Shown piece by piece: positions 53,221 through 64,000 of a DNA stretch of 64,000 nt (within the stretch, counting starts at the first letter, position 1; each line of letters starts with the position of its first letter). Source of the stretch: Bremia lactucae (Eukaryota > Oomycota > Peronosporomycetes > Peronosporales > Peronosporaceae); contig NC_090624.1 of the NCBI RefSeq assembly GCF_004359215.1, forward strand, positions 1,090,693 to 1,154,692, given 5' to 3'. Made by a program: the position numbers and the translations under genes. The notes under the pieces are model-generated. The model was given only the letters and a program-made list of their open reading frames with translations, was not told the origin of the DNA and ran no database searches.

Positions 53221-54440
53221 TAGACGTGCCTTTTACCCCTCAATTTCGCCATCTTGGGTCTCCTTGACACGGAACACCCATCTTTATCCAGTAGCCTTGC
53301 GTCCCTTTGGCAACGGTACATTGTTCCATGTATCATTTTTCCAGAGCGAGTCATACTCCGAATCGCACGCTTCCTTCCATTTCACTGCGTCACTGGATTC
53401 CATAGCCGACTTTAACGTAGTCGGCATAACCCCCACTGAATCCATGACGTATGCAGCTTCGTAATGTGGTGCATCTTGAGCTGCTACTGATATCTCATCA
53501 AGACGTTGACGTCTCTTGTAATACGCAGACCGCTTGGCGCTTGGAGTGTCTGTTGCTTCCTCCAACGACTGTGTCCGTTGGTGTCACTTACTGCTGGACT
53601 CCATGTCCGCAACTTGCGCGGTGTCTTCTTCTTGTTCCTGCGGCGATTCATCATCCGTCACCTTTTCATCTTCAATGACAACGCACTGCTGAAAGTAGTT
53701 GCGTGTTCCAGTGTCGAAAACGTCTTCCATGAACTGAGCGTCGCGACTTATCAGTATGTGGCAACTGCCCAGCTCCTCGAATCGATACGCTTTCTCATGA
53801 TCCGAATATCCAAGAAACCGGCAGCGTACTGCCCGAGAATCAAATTTGGCACGCTTTTTCTTTGGCACCATCACATACGCGTGACAACCAAACACCTTCA
53901 GGTTAGCCAGCAATGGTTTCTTGCCTGTCCAAACTTAGTGTGGTGATTTGTAAGGCTGACAGCACGTGTTGGACATCTATTGCGGAGAAACGTAGATGTC
54001 ATGACAGCTTCGCCCCAGTACTCTTTGGACAGTCCAGCATGTTTTATCATGCAGCGCGCACACTCTACCAACGTTCGATATATCCGCTCGGCGACCCCGT
54101 TCAACTGAGGAGTTTAAGGCGGCGTGAATATTTGCACGATTCCTTGATCACTGCAAAACTTGACCATATCACGCGAAGTATACTCGCTGCCATTGTCACT
54201 GCGAATCGTCTTTACCCGCTTGCACGTTTGCGTTTCAGCAAACGCAACAAAGTCAGCAAATTTGGCAGATACTTCCGATTTGTTACTTAATAAGTACACC
54301 TTGCAAAAATGTGATTTGTCGTCGATAAAAGTGACATAATAGCGCTTCCCGCTGAACGTCGGCGTCTACATGGGACCATATACATCACTGTGAATGGCTT
54401 CCAGAACTTGCTTTGCACGATTGGGTGATGACTTGCATAG
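53221..54440 (-). pseudogene. Copia I integrase and linker
   Basis: From 54440: HPIVQSKFWK and YMVPCRRRRSAGSAIMSLLS (shifted core), YLLSNKSEVSAKFADFVAFA, VKTIRSDNGGEYTSRDMVKF-like block (54170-54230, SDNG carries the second aspartate), NGVAERIYRTLVECARCMIK (catalytic glutamate), STFLRNRCPTRAVSL, LANLKVFGCHAYVMVPKKKR, LGYSDHEKAYRFEELGSCHI, an acidic linker, and a VMDSVGVMPTTLKSAMESSD block (53380-53470). Frameshifts near 53900 and 53570. Confidence 0.87.
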
Positions 54441-55281
54441 CTCACTCGTGTTTGCTTACCGAGTGAGCATCCGTCACAGACCTCCCATCTTTTGTTTCCG
54501 TAAACCAACCATCGCGCTCAAACGTAACTGGCCCAACATCTTTTGCGAAGCGACCAACCGAAAACAAATTTCGCGAAAGCTTGGGAATATGCCATACGCC
54601 AGTAAGCATACCTTTCTTAATCCCACGCGGAGTCTTCATCGACATCACTATGTCGCCCGTTCCCACCGCTTGGACGACACCGTCGTCAGCGAGATGCACA
54701 TCTGCTGGAGAGATAGTCTTGTAATTCTTCATGTACTCTTTCGAGTACGTCATGTGTTGCGTTGCTCCTAAGTCAACCAACCACACACATTCCGACTTGG
54801 TAGCACTTGCATCACCACCAACCGAAAACAGAAAATCGCCCGAGTCATCTTCTACTTGCGCGATATTTGCTGTTTGTGACCTCTGTCGCTGCGCGTTCTC
54901 GCGGAGTCGCACTGGACACTTCGCAATTCAATGTACATGCTCACCACAATAATGACATGCGCTGCTCGTCTTGACATGCGCTGCTCGTCTTGACATGCGC
55001 TGCTCGTCTTGACATGCGCTTGCCGAGCGAACCAGAGGCAGCTGCGAATCCTCCATCGCAAGACAGATGATCGTCAGCGCCTTTCGAGACTTACGCTTGT
55101 AAGTTGTCTGATCCAGCGTACTAATCAGGTGCTCGAGCTTCACCTCCCCGCTTGTCACTTCCCACAGGTCCCTCCTCTCCAGCACCATTTGCATCTTGAA
55201 CTTCCACGTTTGAAAATTCATGCCATCAAACTTGTTGATGCGAGAAGAGGTGGCGGAAGTGGAATCCATGGCGAAGGCGAA
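54441..55281 (-). pseudogene. Copia I gag and protease
   Basis: Gag starts near 55270 with MDSTSATSSRINKFDGMNFQ, then TWKFKMQMVLERRDLWEVTS, KLEHLISTLDQTTYKRKSRK and CLAMEDSQLPLVRSA. Most of the capsid is then replaced by a 19-bp tandem repeat. The knuckle (CHYCGEHVH) follows. Protease shows ECVWLVDLGATQHMTYSKEY: the active-site serine is leucine (DLG). Then ISPADVHLADDGVVQAVGTG and LSRNLFSVGRFAKDVGPVTF. Confidence 0.85.
54954..55020 (-). repeat. 19-bp tandem repeat, about 3.5 copies, in Copia I gag
   Basis: Unit GACATGCGCTGCTCGTCTT starts at 54954, 54973, 54992 and 55011 (last partial). The unit is not a multiple of three, so the reading frame rotates through it. Confidence 0.95.
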
Positions 55282-55323
55282 GTCAGCGTCGGGAGCAAAG
55301 AAGGCGGATCTTAAGCTATGACC

Positions 55324-55547
55324 TAATGAAACGGTCAAGTGAGCGAAGCTTAGCAAAATGCAAAGTGAATATATTTAAGGTCCTTAGTTCGCAAACCTAT
55401 TGCTCCTCTAATCTAATCATTACTTCTATTAATCATAGTTACAGAACCTTCTAGAAGCTGATGACGTCATCTACTGACGTCATTACCGGTATATACTCGT
55501 ACATGCTGGTAGTTTCTTGGTCAGGTCGAGCCGCTTCCTCGCCAACA
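55324..55547 (-). repeat. LTR of Copia I, about 224 bp
   Basis: Minus strand starts TGTTGGCGAGGAAG and ends GCTCACTTGACCGTTTCATTA, similar to the end of the F LTR; the A/T-rich TTTAAGGTCC and TTTGCATTTT motifs are shared. The primer site after it is diverged (GGTCATAGCTTA). The H4 host resumes at 55548 (GGTATTCTCCGGACC). Confidence 0.65.
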
Positions 55548-56190
55548 GGTATTCTCCGGACCTTGCTGCCGCTGTGAGAACTCTAAGTCAGTTGCTGCTG
55601 ATCCTTGCCCGACTCACTGACAAGCACTCAAGCGTGTGTTTCGGTACCTGCAAGCGACTCCAACACATGGACTTCGATTTTAAGGATCCCGTTGCGGTGA
55701 ATCGGTAAGCTACTCGGAGGCCGACTGGGCAGGTGACATCGGATCAAGACGAAGCACTAGGGGATACGTGTTTGTACTGAACAAAGCGTGCAATAGCTCG
55801 CGAAGTAAGAAAAAGCGGACGGTTGCACTATCTTCGACTGAAGCTGAGTACATGGCACTATCAGAAGCTACTCAAGAGGCAGATTGGCTCGAGGCTTCAA
55901 TGCGCGAACTCGGCGAAGACTCAAGCAATGAACCTGTGAATGTGTACGAAGATAATCAAGGTGCAATTGCGTTGGCCAAGAACCTTAAATTCCACAACCG
56001 CACCAAGTATATCGACATTCGATACACTTCGTTCGTGGGAAGGTTGAAGATGGTCATGTGATATTAGAGAGCAGCCCGACACTCGAAATGTCAGCAGATC
56101 TTATGACCAAGTCGATTTCTGCAATTCAATTAGCGCTCTACGATCAAATTAAGGCATACAACGTTCAATCGCTGTCGAGTCGAGTGGGAG
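55548..56190 (+). pseudogene. Copia H4 RNase H end
   Basis: PDLAAAVRTLSQ, then in a shifted frame GYVFVLNKACNSSRSKKKRT, SSTEAEYMALSEATQEADWL, VYEDNQGAIALAKNLKFHNR, LEMLADLMTK-type end (shifted). Matches H1 30100-30734. The host lost polymerase sequence around the insertion of I. Confidence 0.82.
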
Positions 56191-56481
56191 TGAAGTTCAG
56201 GAAGCGTCTCGAGCAGCAACGTTACCGGTAAGTACCAGATTAGTAATAGTATGCTAATCCTACCGAGGTTGTCTGAAATGGTTGTCCAAAGGTGGTTGTC
56301 CGAAAGCGGTTGTCTGACGGCGGGAATGACGTCATTGAAATAAAGTCATTGGAAGCCTCGAGAAGTTGAAAGAGCTTCCTATAAATGATAAGCTTAGACG
56401 TATTAATAGAGATTACGAACTAAGGTCTATAATATGTTTACTTTGCATTATGCATCCTACTACACAAGTTCCTTTTCTTCA
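56191..56481 (+). repeat. Family-H Copia LTR, 291 bp
   Basis: TGAAGTTCAGGAAGCG to CCTTTTCTTCA, closest in length and repeats to 27425-27715. Shared between the H4 end and H5. Confidence 0.85.
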
Positions 56482-56495
56482 GGTTATGAGCCCAA
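56482..56495 (+). other. Primer-binding site of Copia H5, overlapping gag start
   Basis: GGTTATGAGCCCAA; the ATG at 56486 starts MSPSSFKSASAAINSAST, open through RINKFDGTNFHARKFTMLMV. Confidence 0.82.
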
Positions 56496-57417
56496 GCTCG
56501 TTCAAGTCTGCTTCCGCTGCCATCAACTCTGCCTCGACCGCCACGGAATCTTCAACGACCCGGATCAACAAATTCGACGGAACCAACTTCCATGCCAGGA
56601 AGTTCACGATGTTAATGGTGCTCGATCGTGCTCGAGGAGCGTGACCTTGGGAGGTCGTATGTGGAAAAGTCAAGTTCGAGGACTGCCCGACGGCGCTGGA
56701 CTAAGCTACGTACAAGCGAAAGTCCCGCAAGGCGATGGCTTCGATGTGTTTTTTTCATGGAAGACTCGCAGCTTTCGTTGATGCGCTCGGCTAATAAGGC
56801 ATTTGATGCATGGTCAAAACTCGAAGACCACTTCGAGAAAAAGAGCCTTGTCAACAAGCTCTTTTTTCGTCGGCGTTTCCTCACAGCCATGACGGAGGAA
56901 GGTGATGATGGGCTCCCGCATATTAACAAGCTCACGACACTGGCGGAGCAGCTTGATGCAATTGGCGCACAAGTCAGTGAGGACGACTTGGTGATCACGC
57001 TTCTAGCGGTCTGAGCGAGTCGTATCAGTTCCTGATTACGGCGTTGGAATCGCGTTTACTAGGGAGCTGGTGACGTCTTGGCTGCTTCACGAGGATATGA
57101 TGCGCCAGGAGCAAGGCGGCGATGGAGCTGTGGTTGGCCAGGCGTTCATGATGAGTGACAAGAAGCGCAGTGGACGGTTAGCAAAGCAGACTGGTGCGTG
57201 CAACTACTGCGGCAAGATGTGCTATTGGATCGCGGAGTGTTCCTCGCGAATTCAAGACATCAACAGCAATTCTCGACAGCAATTCCAGCGAGCATATGTT
57301 GTGCGAGATGAAGATGCGGACGAATATATGTTTTATGTTGGAGAAGCTCAAGATTCATCTGTGTCGCTGATCGACTCAGGTGCGACTCAGCAGTGTTATA
57401 CTTCAAGATGTTCATGA
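56486..57417 (+). pseudogene. Copia H5 gag and protease
   Basis: MSPSSFKS start; frame lost after MVLDRARGA. Later pieces: FFMEDSQLSLMRSANKAFDA, EDHFEKKSLVNKLFFRRRFL, HINKLTTLAEQLDAIGAQVS, the same LLAV one-base deletion (57008), TSWLLHEDMMRQEQGGDGAV, CNYCGKMCYWIAEC, DSSVSLIDSGATQQCYTSRC. Confidence 0.85.
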
Positions 57418-58900
57418 AAAACCACAAGAAAATCGACCCGGTTTATGTCCATCTCGCGGACGACGGTGCTGTCCAAGCGATTGGTGTTGGTGACATTGTG
57501 ATGGCGATGACTTCTCCAAGCGGCATCAAAAAGGGTTTGCTTAAGGAAGTATGGCATATTCCGAAGCTCAGTCGCAACTTGTTTTCTGTCGGACGATTCA
57601 CCAAGGACGTCGCTCCACTGACTTTCGACAACAAGTCGAAAGTCATCTGCTCAATACAACTAAGAAAAGACGTTTAGAAAACTGGCACTCGCGCTGAAAA
57701 GGGTTTGCTTTGACTAAGCATGACATCGGTACTGGCATGCGAGCCTTAAAATTCGGCTATTTCGAAGTCGTTTTTTTGGCATCTCCGTCTTGGACATATT
57801 GATTACGGCGGCAGGACGCCATAATAAAAAACAGTCTTTCAACCGGTGTCGAAATCAGGTCAGTCAAGCAGGAAGCTTCGCGGAGGCTGTGTGCTGGGAA
57901 AGCAAACTCGTGTCAAGTTCCGGTCTGCCTCAACAGATCGCTCAAAATTTCTTTTGGTAGTTGTTCACAGCGGAGTGTGTGCACCGATGAGAACTCTCAC
58001 TTTCGGCAAGATGAATCACTTTTTTACTTTCATCGATGACAAGTCTCGACACTGCGCAGTGTATCTTATGCGCAACAAGTCCGAAGTCGATAACAAGTTT
58101 GTTCACTTTGTAAAGTTTGTAAAGAATTTGACCGGCAAATCCGTCAAGATGCTTTGCAGCGACACGGTGGCGAGTACAAGTCAGCTAAGTCGGCCAAATT
58201 CTGCGCCGATCGCGGCATTGTCCAGAAGTTTACGCCCCCGTATACTCCTGAACTCAAGGGTGAAGCCAAACGGAAAAATCGGACCCTTCTCGAGTATGCA
58301 CGGTGCATGAATAAGCATGCTGGGTAGCCAAGGAGTACTGGAGAGAAGCAGTTATGACAGTTATTTTGTTTTCAATCGTCTGCCAACTCGGGCACAATGA
58401 TTGCCTAAGACTCCTTACGAGGAATGTATGGAGAAAAACCGATACTTGCAAATGTCAAGGTATTTGGCTGTCATGCGTATGTGCACGTTCTAGTGCAAAA
58501 GCGCTCGAAATTGGACGTTTAAGCAAGGCTGTGCCGTTTTCTTGGATATTCGGAGCACGAAAAGGCGTATCGCTTCGAGCAACTATCAACAGGCCCGATT
58601 ATTGCAATTTTCGCGATGCTAAGTTTATGGAGAAGGCATTCGACAGCGGGAAACACCGGCAAGCATCTGATAGGCCAACCGATTTCGGCAAAGATATGTA
58701 CGAAGAATCGTCCAAAATTCCACCACTACAAGAGCAGACGCAAAAATTTGAGCGACCGAATGCGGACTTTATTCCAGGATCGAAGCGCTATCTGAGGACT
58801 CAATCGCTTGAAAATTTGTCTCGACCATCAAGTGCTAAACGAAGTGGGCGTTTTAGTCGAGCAAGTGAAAAAAACACCAGCTCAAGGTCAACAAAGGCCT
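57418..58900 (+). pseudogene. Copia H5 integrase and linker
   Basis: VHLADDGAVQAIGVGDIVMA, LSRNLFSVGRFTKDVAPLTF, a small fold-back at 57619-57645, TAG after RKDV, TAA at 57746-57748, CVLGKQTRVKFRSASTDRSK, GKMNHFFTFIDDKSRHCAVY, a [24 protein letters not shown] block (shifted), EAKRKNRTLLEYARCMNKHA (glutamate kept, AER changed), and the linker with SKRYLRTQSLENLSRPSSAK. Confidence 0.83.
57619..57645. repeat. Small inverted duplication in Copia H5
   Basis: TGACTTTCGA (57619-57628), 7-base spacer, exact inverse TCGAAAGTCA (57636-57645). H1 to H4 lack the second arm and read AACAAGTGCTGC or AGCAAATGCTGC instead. Confidence 0.9.
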
Positions 58901-59822
58901 CTTGAATACATAGCGCTGCTTGCGTCGATCAAGGAAGAAGAAAAAGACTTTGCGTGCGCTGTCGATTCTGTGGATAAGTGCTAACATCACATATGTCAAC
59001 TATGGAATCCAGCAACGCCAGCAAGTGGAAGGAAGCGTGTGCATCCGAGTTTGAATCGCTGACCAAGAATGAGACACGGGAGCTTGTGGTCCTGCCACGC
59101 GGCCAAAAAGCTATAAGAAGTAAGTGTGTGTTCAAGGTAAAACAAACTGCTGATGGACTCATCGAGCGATATAAGGCACACCTCATTGCAAAAGGTTTCT
59201 TGCAGAAGTACGGAGTGGACTTTGAAGAGACATTGGCTCCTGTGGCGAAGTTTACATCAATTCGGATTATTCTGAGTATAGCGGCTTAGATGGCCTAGTT
59301 CTACGCCAGATGGATGTTAAGACAGCGTTTCTTAATGGTCTGCTGGATAAAGAAATCTGCATAAAGTAGCCTGAAGGTTTGATCAGCTCCAAGTATCCAG
59401 ATCATGCGTGCAAGCTCAAGCGTGCACTCTACGGCCTGAAGCTTTCCCGAATGTGCAACCAATCAATTGAAAAGTTCATGCGCAAGACTGGATTTAGTGC
59501 GAAACGGACCATTGCGGGTACGTCAAAAGCGATGAAATGGCCATGGTACTTGTGGTGATCTACGTCGACGATCTAATTCTTGCGTACTGCAATATGGCTT
59601 TACTTGAGGCGACAAAGCGTGCTTTGAGAAAGCGATTTAAGATGTCCGACTTAGGTGACCTAAAATTTTGTCACGGATTGCAAGTTGAGCGAAATGACGA
59701 GTCCGGTGATGTGTCAATGCGGTAAACCAAGTTTCTGCAGTCGATTCTTATCAAGTACGACATGAAGGATTGCAAGCCTGTAAAAACGCCTCAAGACATT
59801 GGATTAAAGCTGACCAAGGCGC
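58901..59822 (+). pseudogene. Copia H5 reverse transcriptase
   Basis: [75 protein letters not shown] and stop, MDVKTAFLNGLLDKEICIK and stop, KLKRALYGLKLSRMCNQ, VIYVDDLILAYCNMALLEAT (YVDD near 59560), LGDLKFCHGLQVERNDESGD, KTPQDIGLKLTKA. It is the most complete polymerase of the H copies, broken by stops, and cut off at 59822 by element O. Confidence 0.85.
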
Positions 59823-60738
59823 AAATTTTTCTTCGTAGTCAAATGTCAAACTTCTGTGCGAAGCCTTTGGCCACTAGACGCGCCTTGTATCGCTCCACTT
59901 TACCGTCTTGATTTTCTTTGACGCGAAACACCCACTGATTGCCTATTGGCTTGCGCCCTTTTGGTAGCGGCACAAGCGTCCATGTCTTGTATTTTTGAAG
60001 CAATTCCATCTCCGAGCTGCATGCTTCTTGCCACTTGTCTGCGTCGCTGGTTCTCATCGCCGATTTGGACGTGGTCGGCATTTCTTCCACTGAATCCACA
60101 ACGTGCGCAGCCTCAAAATTTTGGGACGTAGTAGACATTTATTCCAGTGATTGGTATCGACTGTGTCCCTTAGGCGCTGAAATTTCAGCTGCTTCTTCGA
60201 GCGATTGAGTCCTTTGGTGCCGCTTGCTGCCAGGCTCCGTTTTTTCGCTATGCTTACATTCTTCCTTCTCGTGATCAGTTTCTTCGAGTTGTGAATAGTC
60301 ATCATCGGCCAATTTATCAGCACCTTGAACAGCAATCTCGCTATTCTGGCGGACGCATCTCCCACTGTCAAACATGTCTTCCATAAAATTTGCATCGTGA
60401 CTCACTAGCACACGGCCACTTTCAGTCTCTTTTTCTTTGGAACTGTCACAAATGCATGACAGCCAAACATCTTTAGATTCGCCAGCACTGGTTTCCTCCC
60501 GGTTCAAGCCTGATATGGTGACTTTTCCATACCATTACATCGCGTTGGACAGCGGTTGCGAAGGAAGGTAGCGGTCATGACTGCTTCGCCCCAATACGTC
60601 TTCGGCAGTTAAGCGTGTTCAAGCATACATCGTTCGCATTCCAATAGTGTGCGATTCATGCGTTCAGCCACCCCATTCAGTTGCGGAGTGTAGGGTGGCG
60701 TGAACTTTCGCTTAATATCACGCCGCTTGCAGAACTTG
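59823..60738 (-). pseudogene. Copia O: integrase end, linker, start of reverse transcriptase (family F)
   Basis: From 60735: [57 protein letters not shown], an IFGCHAF-type block, then [95 protein letters not shown]. No LTR, gag or RNase H. Confidence 0.82.
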
Positions 60739-62983
60739 GCCAATTCGCTCGCAGTATTGGTGCCAAGAAGAAGGATGAGGACGTTGCGATCTGTCTGATT
60801 CGCAGTCTCCCAGAAAGCTACGAGTACGTTGTGCTAGACTTGGAGATGAGCAGTGCAGAGTTGCGGATGCAGGATGTTGTAATGGTGCTGACGAACGAGC
60901 ACATCAAGCGACAATGTGAATGTATTGCGACGGTTAAAATTGAAGACGAAGCTAAAACGTTCAGTTCCGAGCGAAAAACCCCTGAGTGCACATATTGCAA
61001 AAATTGGGGCACACGATGGAACGGTGCTGAACCAAGCAAAAGGATGACAACCGAAGTACTCGACGCGGCGGACAAAATCGCGGACGCGGAGCAAGCAATG
61101 TTAAAAACGACGACTACGAATACAATCGGGTCGCTTTTGCAGTTTCGCTGGAATGCGAATTTCTACAGGCAAAGATATGCCAGGAATGTGGGCCATTGAC
61201 ATCGGCGCCACCCATCATATTTGCTACGAAAAGTCCAAGTTTTCAACACTGGACGAGCAAGACCAAGGCGAGCTTTCAGTAGCCGACGGCAACAAGACAG
61301 TGATTATGGGCGTGGGGACAATTCTTAAGCAAGTAGTTCTACCAACGGTGACGTGCGCAAAATCGAGATTAAAGATGCGCTATACGTACCGAAGATGAGC
61401 GATAAATAAAAGTGGATGTTTCCAAGTGGTGTTCGACGGAGCTCGAATGAATATTGCAAGAAAATGCTCCAAGCAAGTGTTGGCGACGGCTAATCTCGTC
61501 GACGGTCTTTACTGGCTTCGGATGCCGCAACAATCAGTACTTCGAATAGTAAGATCGACCTGCATGCGCGAATAAGCCACGCTCCAAATGACGTGCTGCG
61601 AAAAATGGTTGCGAAAGAAAATATCGAGGAGGCCTCTTTATCATCAACGTCAATTTTATCAAGCATGCGTCGTGGATGTCATGAAGGAAAATTGGTTTAA
61701 AAACATTTCCAAACAGCCATGATAAGCGTCGATACGCCGCATTTGAGCTGCTCCACTTTGATATCTGCGACCCGATGGAGCAAGAATCTTTTGTTGGCAG
61801 AAAGTACTTGCTAGTTATTGTGGACGAAGCCAGCTGTTCTATGAAGGAATTCTGTTTGCGTGCCAAGTCGGATAGCGAGGACTTAATCATGACTTACATT
61901 CTGAAGTTTCAAACGCAGTTCGGATTGAAGGCAAATTTGTGAGGCATGACGGGGCTCGCGAGTTTGCAACTAATTCGCTTACGTTTTCTTACGACGACGG
62001 GGGGAGGGTATAGAGCAGCAGATTACGGTCCCCTACGCTCATTAAACCAATGGGACAGCTGAGCGCGCCATACGGACGATTGTTACGATTGGATGAAGCA
62101 TGCTTCATCATGCAAAACTGGACAAGCGTTTCTGGTGTGAAGCTGCCTTGACTGGGATTTACGTCAAGAACTGCTTTCCGTCGCCAAAACTCAAGAGCAA
62201 AACTCCGTTCGAGATAGTACACAAGACCAAACCAAGCGTCAAGCATATGCGTGTTTTTGGCTGTCGGGCTTATGTCTTGACTTCGAAGGAAAAGCGACTT
62301 AAGTGTGATCCCAAGTCTCGAGTGGGTGCGTTTGTAGACTACGAAGAAATTTCTAAGGCATATCGAGTCTACGAAATCGACGCTTAGCGAGTGGTGATTT
62401 CTCGAGATATCACGTTCGACGAGTCAAGTATAGGCGATCTATCGGTCAACATTTTTGACGACCTTGAAGAAGCAAACCTCGACTTAGATGCGCTCGAGAT
62501 TAGCGATGACGACTCGACATACACTACGGATTTTAGGTAGACTGGAAAGCGCAAGGATCCTTGAAGTGATTCGAATCGTTCTTTTTAAAAATTCAAGTCC
62601 TGATCATCGTGAAGCTGGATTAGAAGAAGGAATTCTCCCAAAGATTTGCATTTGGACTCGCGTCGACCCAAGCGGCGATCGAATGCGCGCAAGGGACCTG
62701 CTCGGATTCGAGCGATAAACGCTTTTAGGGATGATGACAGCGACTCAACTCCACCCACATTCTGGCGTGCAAGTGCTAATGCGGTCGAAGTCAAAGAGTT
62801 ATTGAGCTGACCACATTTCAAGATGCCATAAGCGGACCGGACCAGCTACATTGGCGCAAGGCAATACGTGCTGGATTGGATTCCATGCAGCCTCACGGAG
62901 TGTTTCGAGCTGCAAAGTTACCATCAGGACAACAAGCTATTGAAACCAAGTGGCTTTTCAAGATCAAGCGCAAAGCTGATGGC
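60739..62983 (+). pseudogene. Copia P: gag end to start of reverse transcriptase (family K)
   Basis: [40 protein letters not shown], degraded knuckle [13 protein letters not shown], protease around [20 protein letters not shown] (DIG in place of DSG), [44 protein letters not shown]-like integrase, FVRHDGAREF, TNGTAERAIRTIVTIG, FEIVHKTKPSVKHMRVFGCR, RVVISRDITFDESSIGDLSV, GVFRAAKLPSGQQAIETKWL, FKIKRKADG. At about 62983 it joins family-F gag. Many stops. Confidence 0.85.
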
Positions 62984-64000
62984 TGTGGGGAGCATGGGCG
63001 TTGGATCGCTAAGTGCCTCGTGCGAATTCGTGAGAACACAGAACGACAGCGGCCACAGCGTGCAAACGTCGCGCAGAGTGAATACGACTCTGGCGATATC
63101 TTTTTTCGGTTGATGGACATTTGAAGACTACCAAGTCAAGCTGCGTATGGCTGGTCGACTCGGGTGCGGCACAGCACATGACGTACTCGAAAGAGTTCAT
63201 GAAAGATTACAAGGATATTTCTCCGGTGGACGTTCAAACAGCAGACGATGGTGTTGCCCAGGTAGTCGGGACTGGCGACATCGTGGGTGCCTATGAAGAC
63301 TCCGCATGAAACCAAAAAGGGGGTGCTTCGAGGAGTATGGTATTTTCCGAAGTTATCACGCAGTCTCTTCTCCGTTCGACGCTTTACGAAGACGTGGGTC
63401 CAGTCAAGTTTATAAAGTGACGGATGCTTTGCTAAAGCAAAAGGATTGCAGTGGAAGCTTGGATCCCGTGAGGGTAAAATGCTGTTTAGACTATGCATGA
63501 CGCCCGTCGGCACTGACGAAGCCAATGTGACAAGCTCGTCGGGATGCTATGGGACACCAATTCGTGCCTCGGCATTTTCGACTTGGGCACATTGGTCATG
63601 GTGGTCTAGACACCATCGTCAAGAAGAACTATGACATTGGTATTGATCTTGCGTTTGTCAAACAGTTGGAGCTGTGCGATGGTTGCGCACTTGGCAAACA
63701 GACGCGAGGGAGCTTGATGCAAAAGTCGCCTCATCACGCAAAGAAGCTACTAGAAGTCATTCATAGTGACGTGTGCGGTCCTATGCAGTCAGCGACTTTA
63801 AACGGTAAGCGGACTTGTCACATTTACAGATGAGTACTCGCACTTTTCCATAGTGTTCTTGTTAAGAAGCAAGTCGGAGGTCTCAGACAAGTTCGCCAAG
63901 TTTGTTGCGTTCGCTGAGACTCAGACCAGCGGAGTTGTCAAACCCTTCGTTGTGACCACGGTGGTGAATAGACGGCTAAGTTTAGCGCTGATGTTGATGA
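62984..64000 (+). pseudogene. Copia Q: gag knuckle, protease, integrase start (family F)
   Basis: Begins inside the knuckle (CGEHGRWIAKC, first CX2 missing), RIRENTERQRPQRANVAQSE, protease CVWLVDSGAAQHMTYSKEFM (DSG at about 63157-63165), VDVQTADDGVAQVVGTGDIV, a shifted segment, LFRLCMTPVGTDEANVTSSS, KQLELCDGCALGKQTRGSLM, VIHSDVCGPMQSATLNGKRT, then shifted SKSEVSDKFAKFVAFAETQT. It continues past the window end. Confidence 0.82.

Noticed and set aside
54954..55020. CRISPR-like repeats
   Set aside because: Directly abutting 19-bp tandem units without spacers, inside a eukaryotic retrotransposon gag.

Overview
This 64-kb window looks like a repeat-only stretch of a eukaryotic nuclear genome. It is packed with nested, broken LTR retrotransposons of the Ty3/Gypsy and Ty1/Copia orders. 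I recognise no host gene, tRNA or rRNA gene, CRISPR array or bacterial-style operon. The Gypsy and Copia proteins resemble those I associate with oomycetes (Phytophthora or downy-mildew type genomes). That assignment is inference from recognition, not a search.

Layout. 1-8220: two defective copies (B and A) of one Gypsy family on the minus strand, separated by a 670-base N gap, a polymerase fragment on the opposite strand and an LTR stub. 8307-13853: a second Gypsy family (D) on the minus strand with a 520-bp LTR. 13854-19400: Copia pieces, namely M (+), the chimeric N (-), and a 3' LTR (+). 19664-22541: a third Gypsy element (E, +) with LTR, primer site, gag and protease. 22545-27346: Gypsy C (+), same family as A/B, carrying an internal inversion. 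27347-59822: a same-strand series of Copia family-H copies (H0 tail, H1 to H5), split by later insertions: the nearly complete element F (31779-36411), the tandem pair K/L (38417-47120, minus) and element I (52191-55547, minus). 59823-64000: Copia fragments O (-), P (+) and Q (+).

The elements once supplied capsid (gag), protease, integrase and reverse transcriptase-RNase H for copying RNA into new DNA insertions. Every copy visible here has stops, frameshifts, deletions or inversions, so none looks autonomous. The order of insertions can be read: F lies in H2 with a near-matching 5-bp target duplication, K/L also lies in H2, and I lies in H4.

Four patterns stand out. First, in several Copia families the primer-binding site is the complement of an initiator-tRNA-Met anticodon arm, and its ATG is also the start codon of gag. 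Second, in two Gypsy families a coiled-coil ORF on the opposite strand converges on the 3' end of pol. Third, two elements carry precise internal inversions, and four places show short fold-back inverted duplications of coding sequence. Fourth, disabling mutations are shared among neighbouring copies, which points to DNA-level duplication or amplification of already defective copies.
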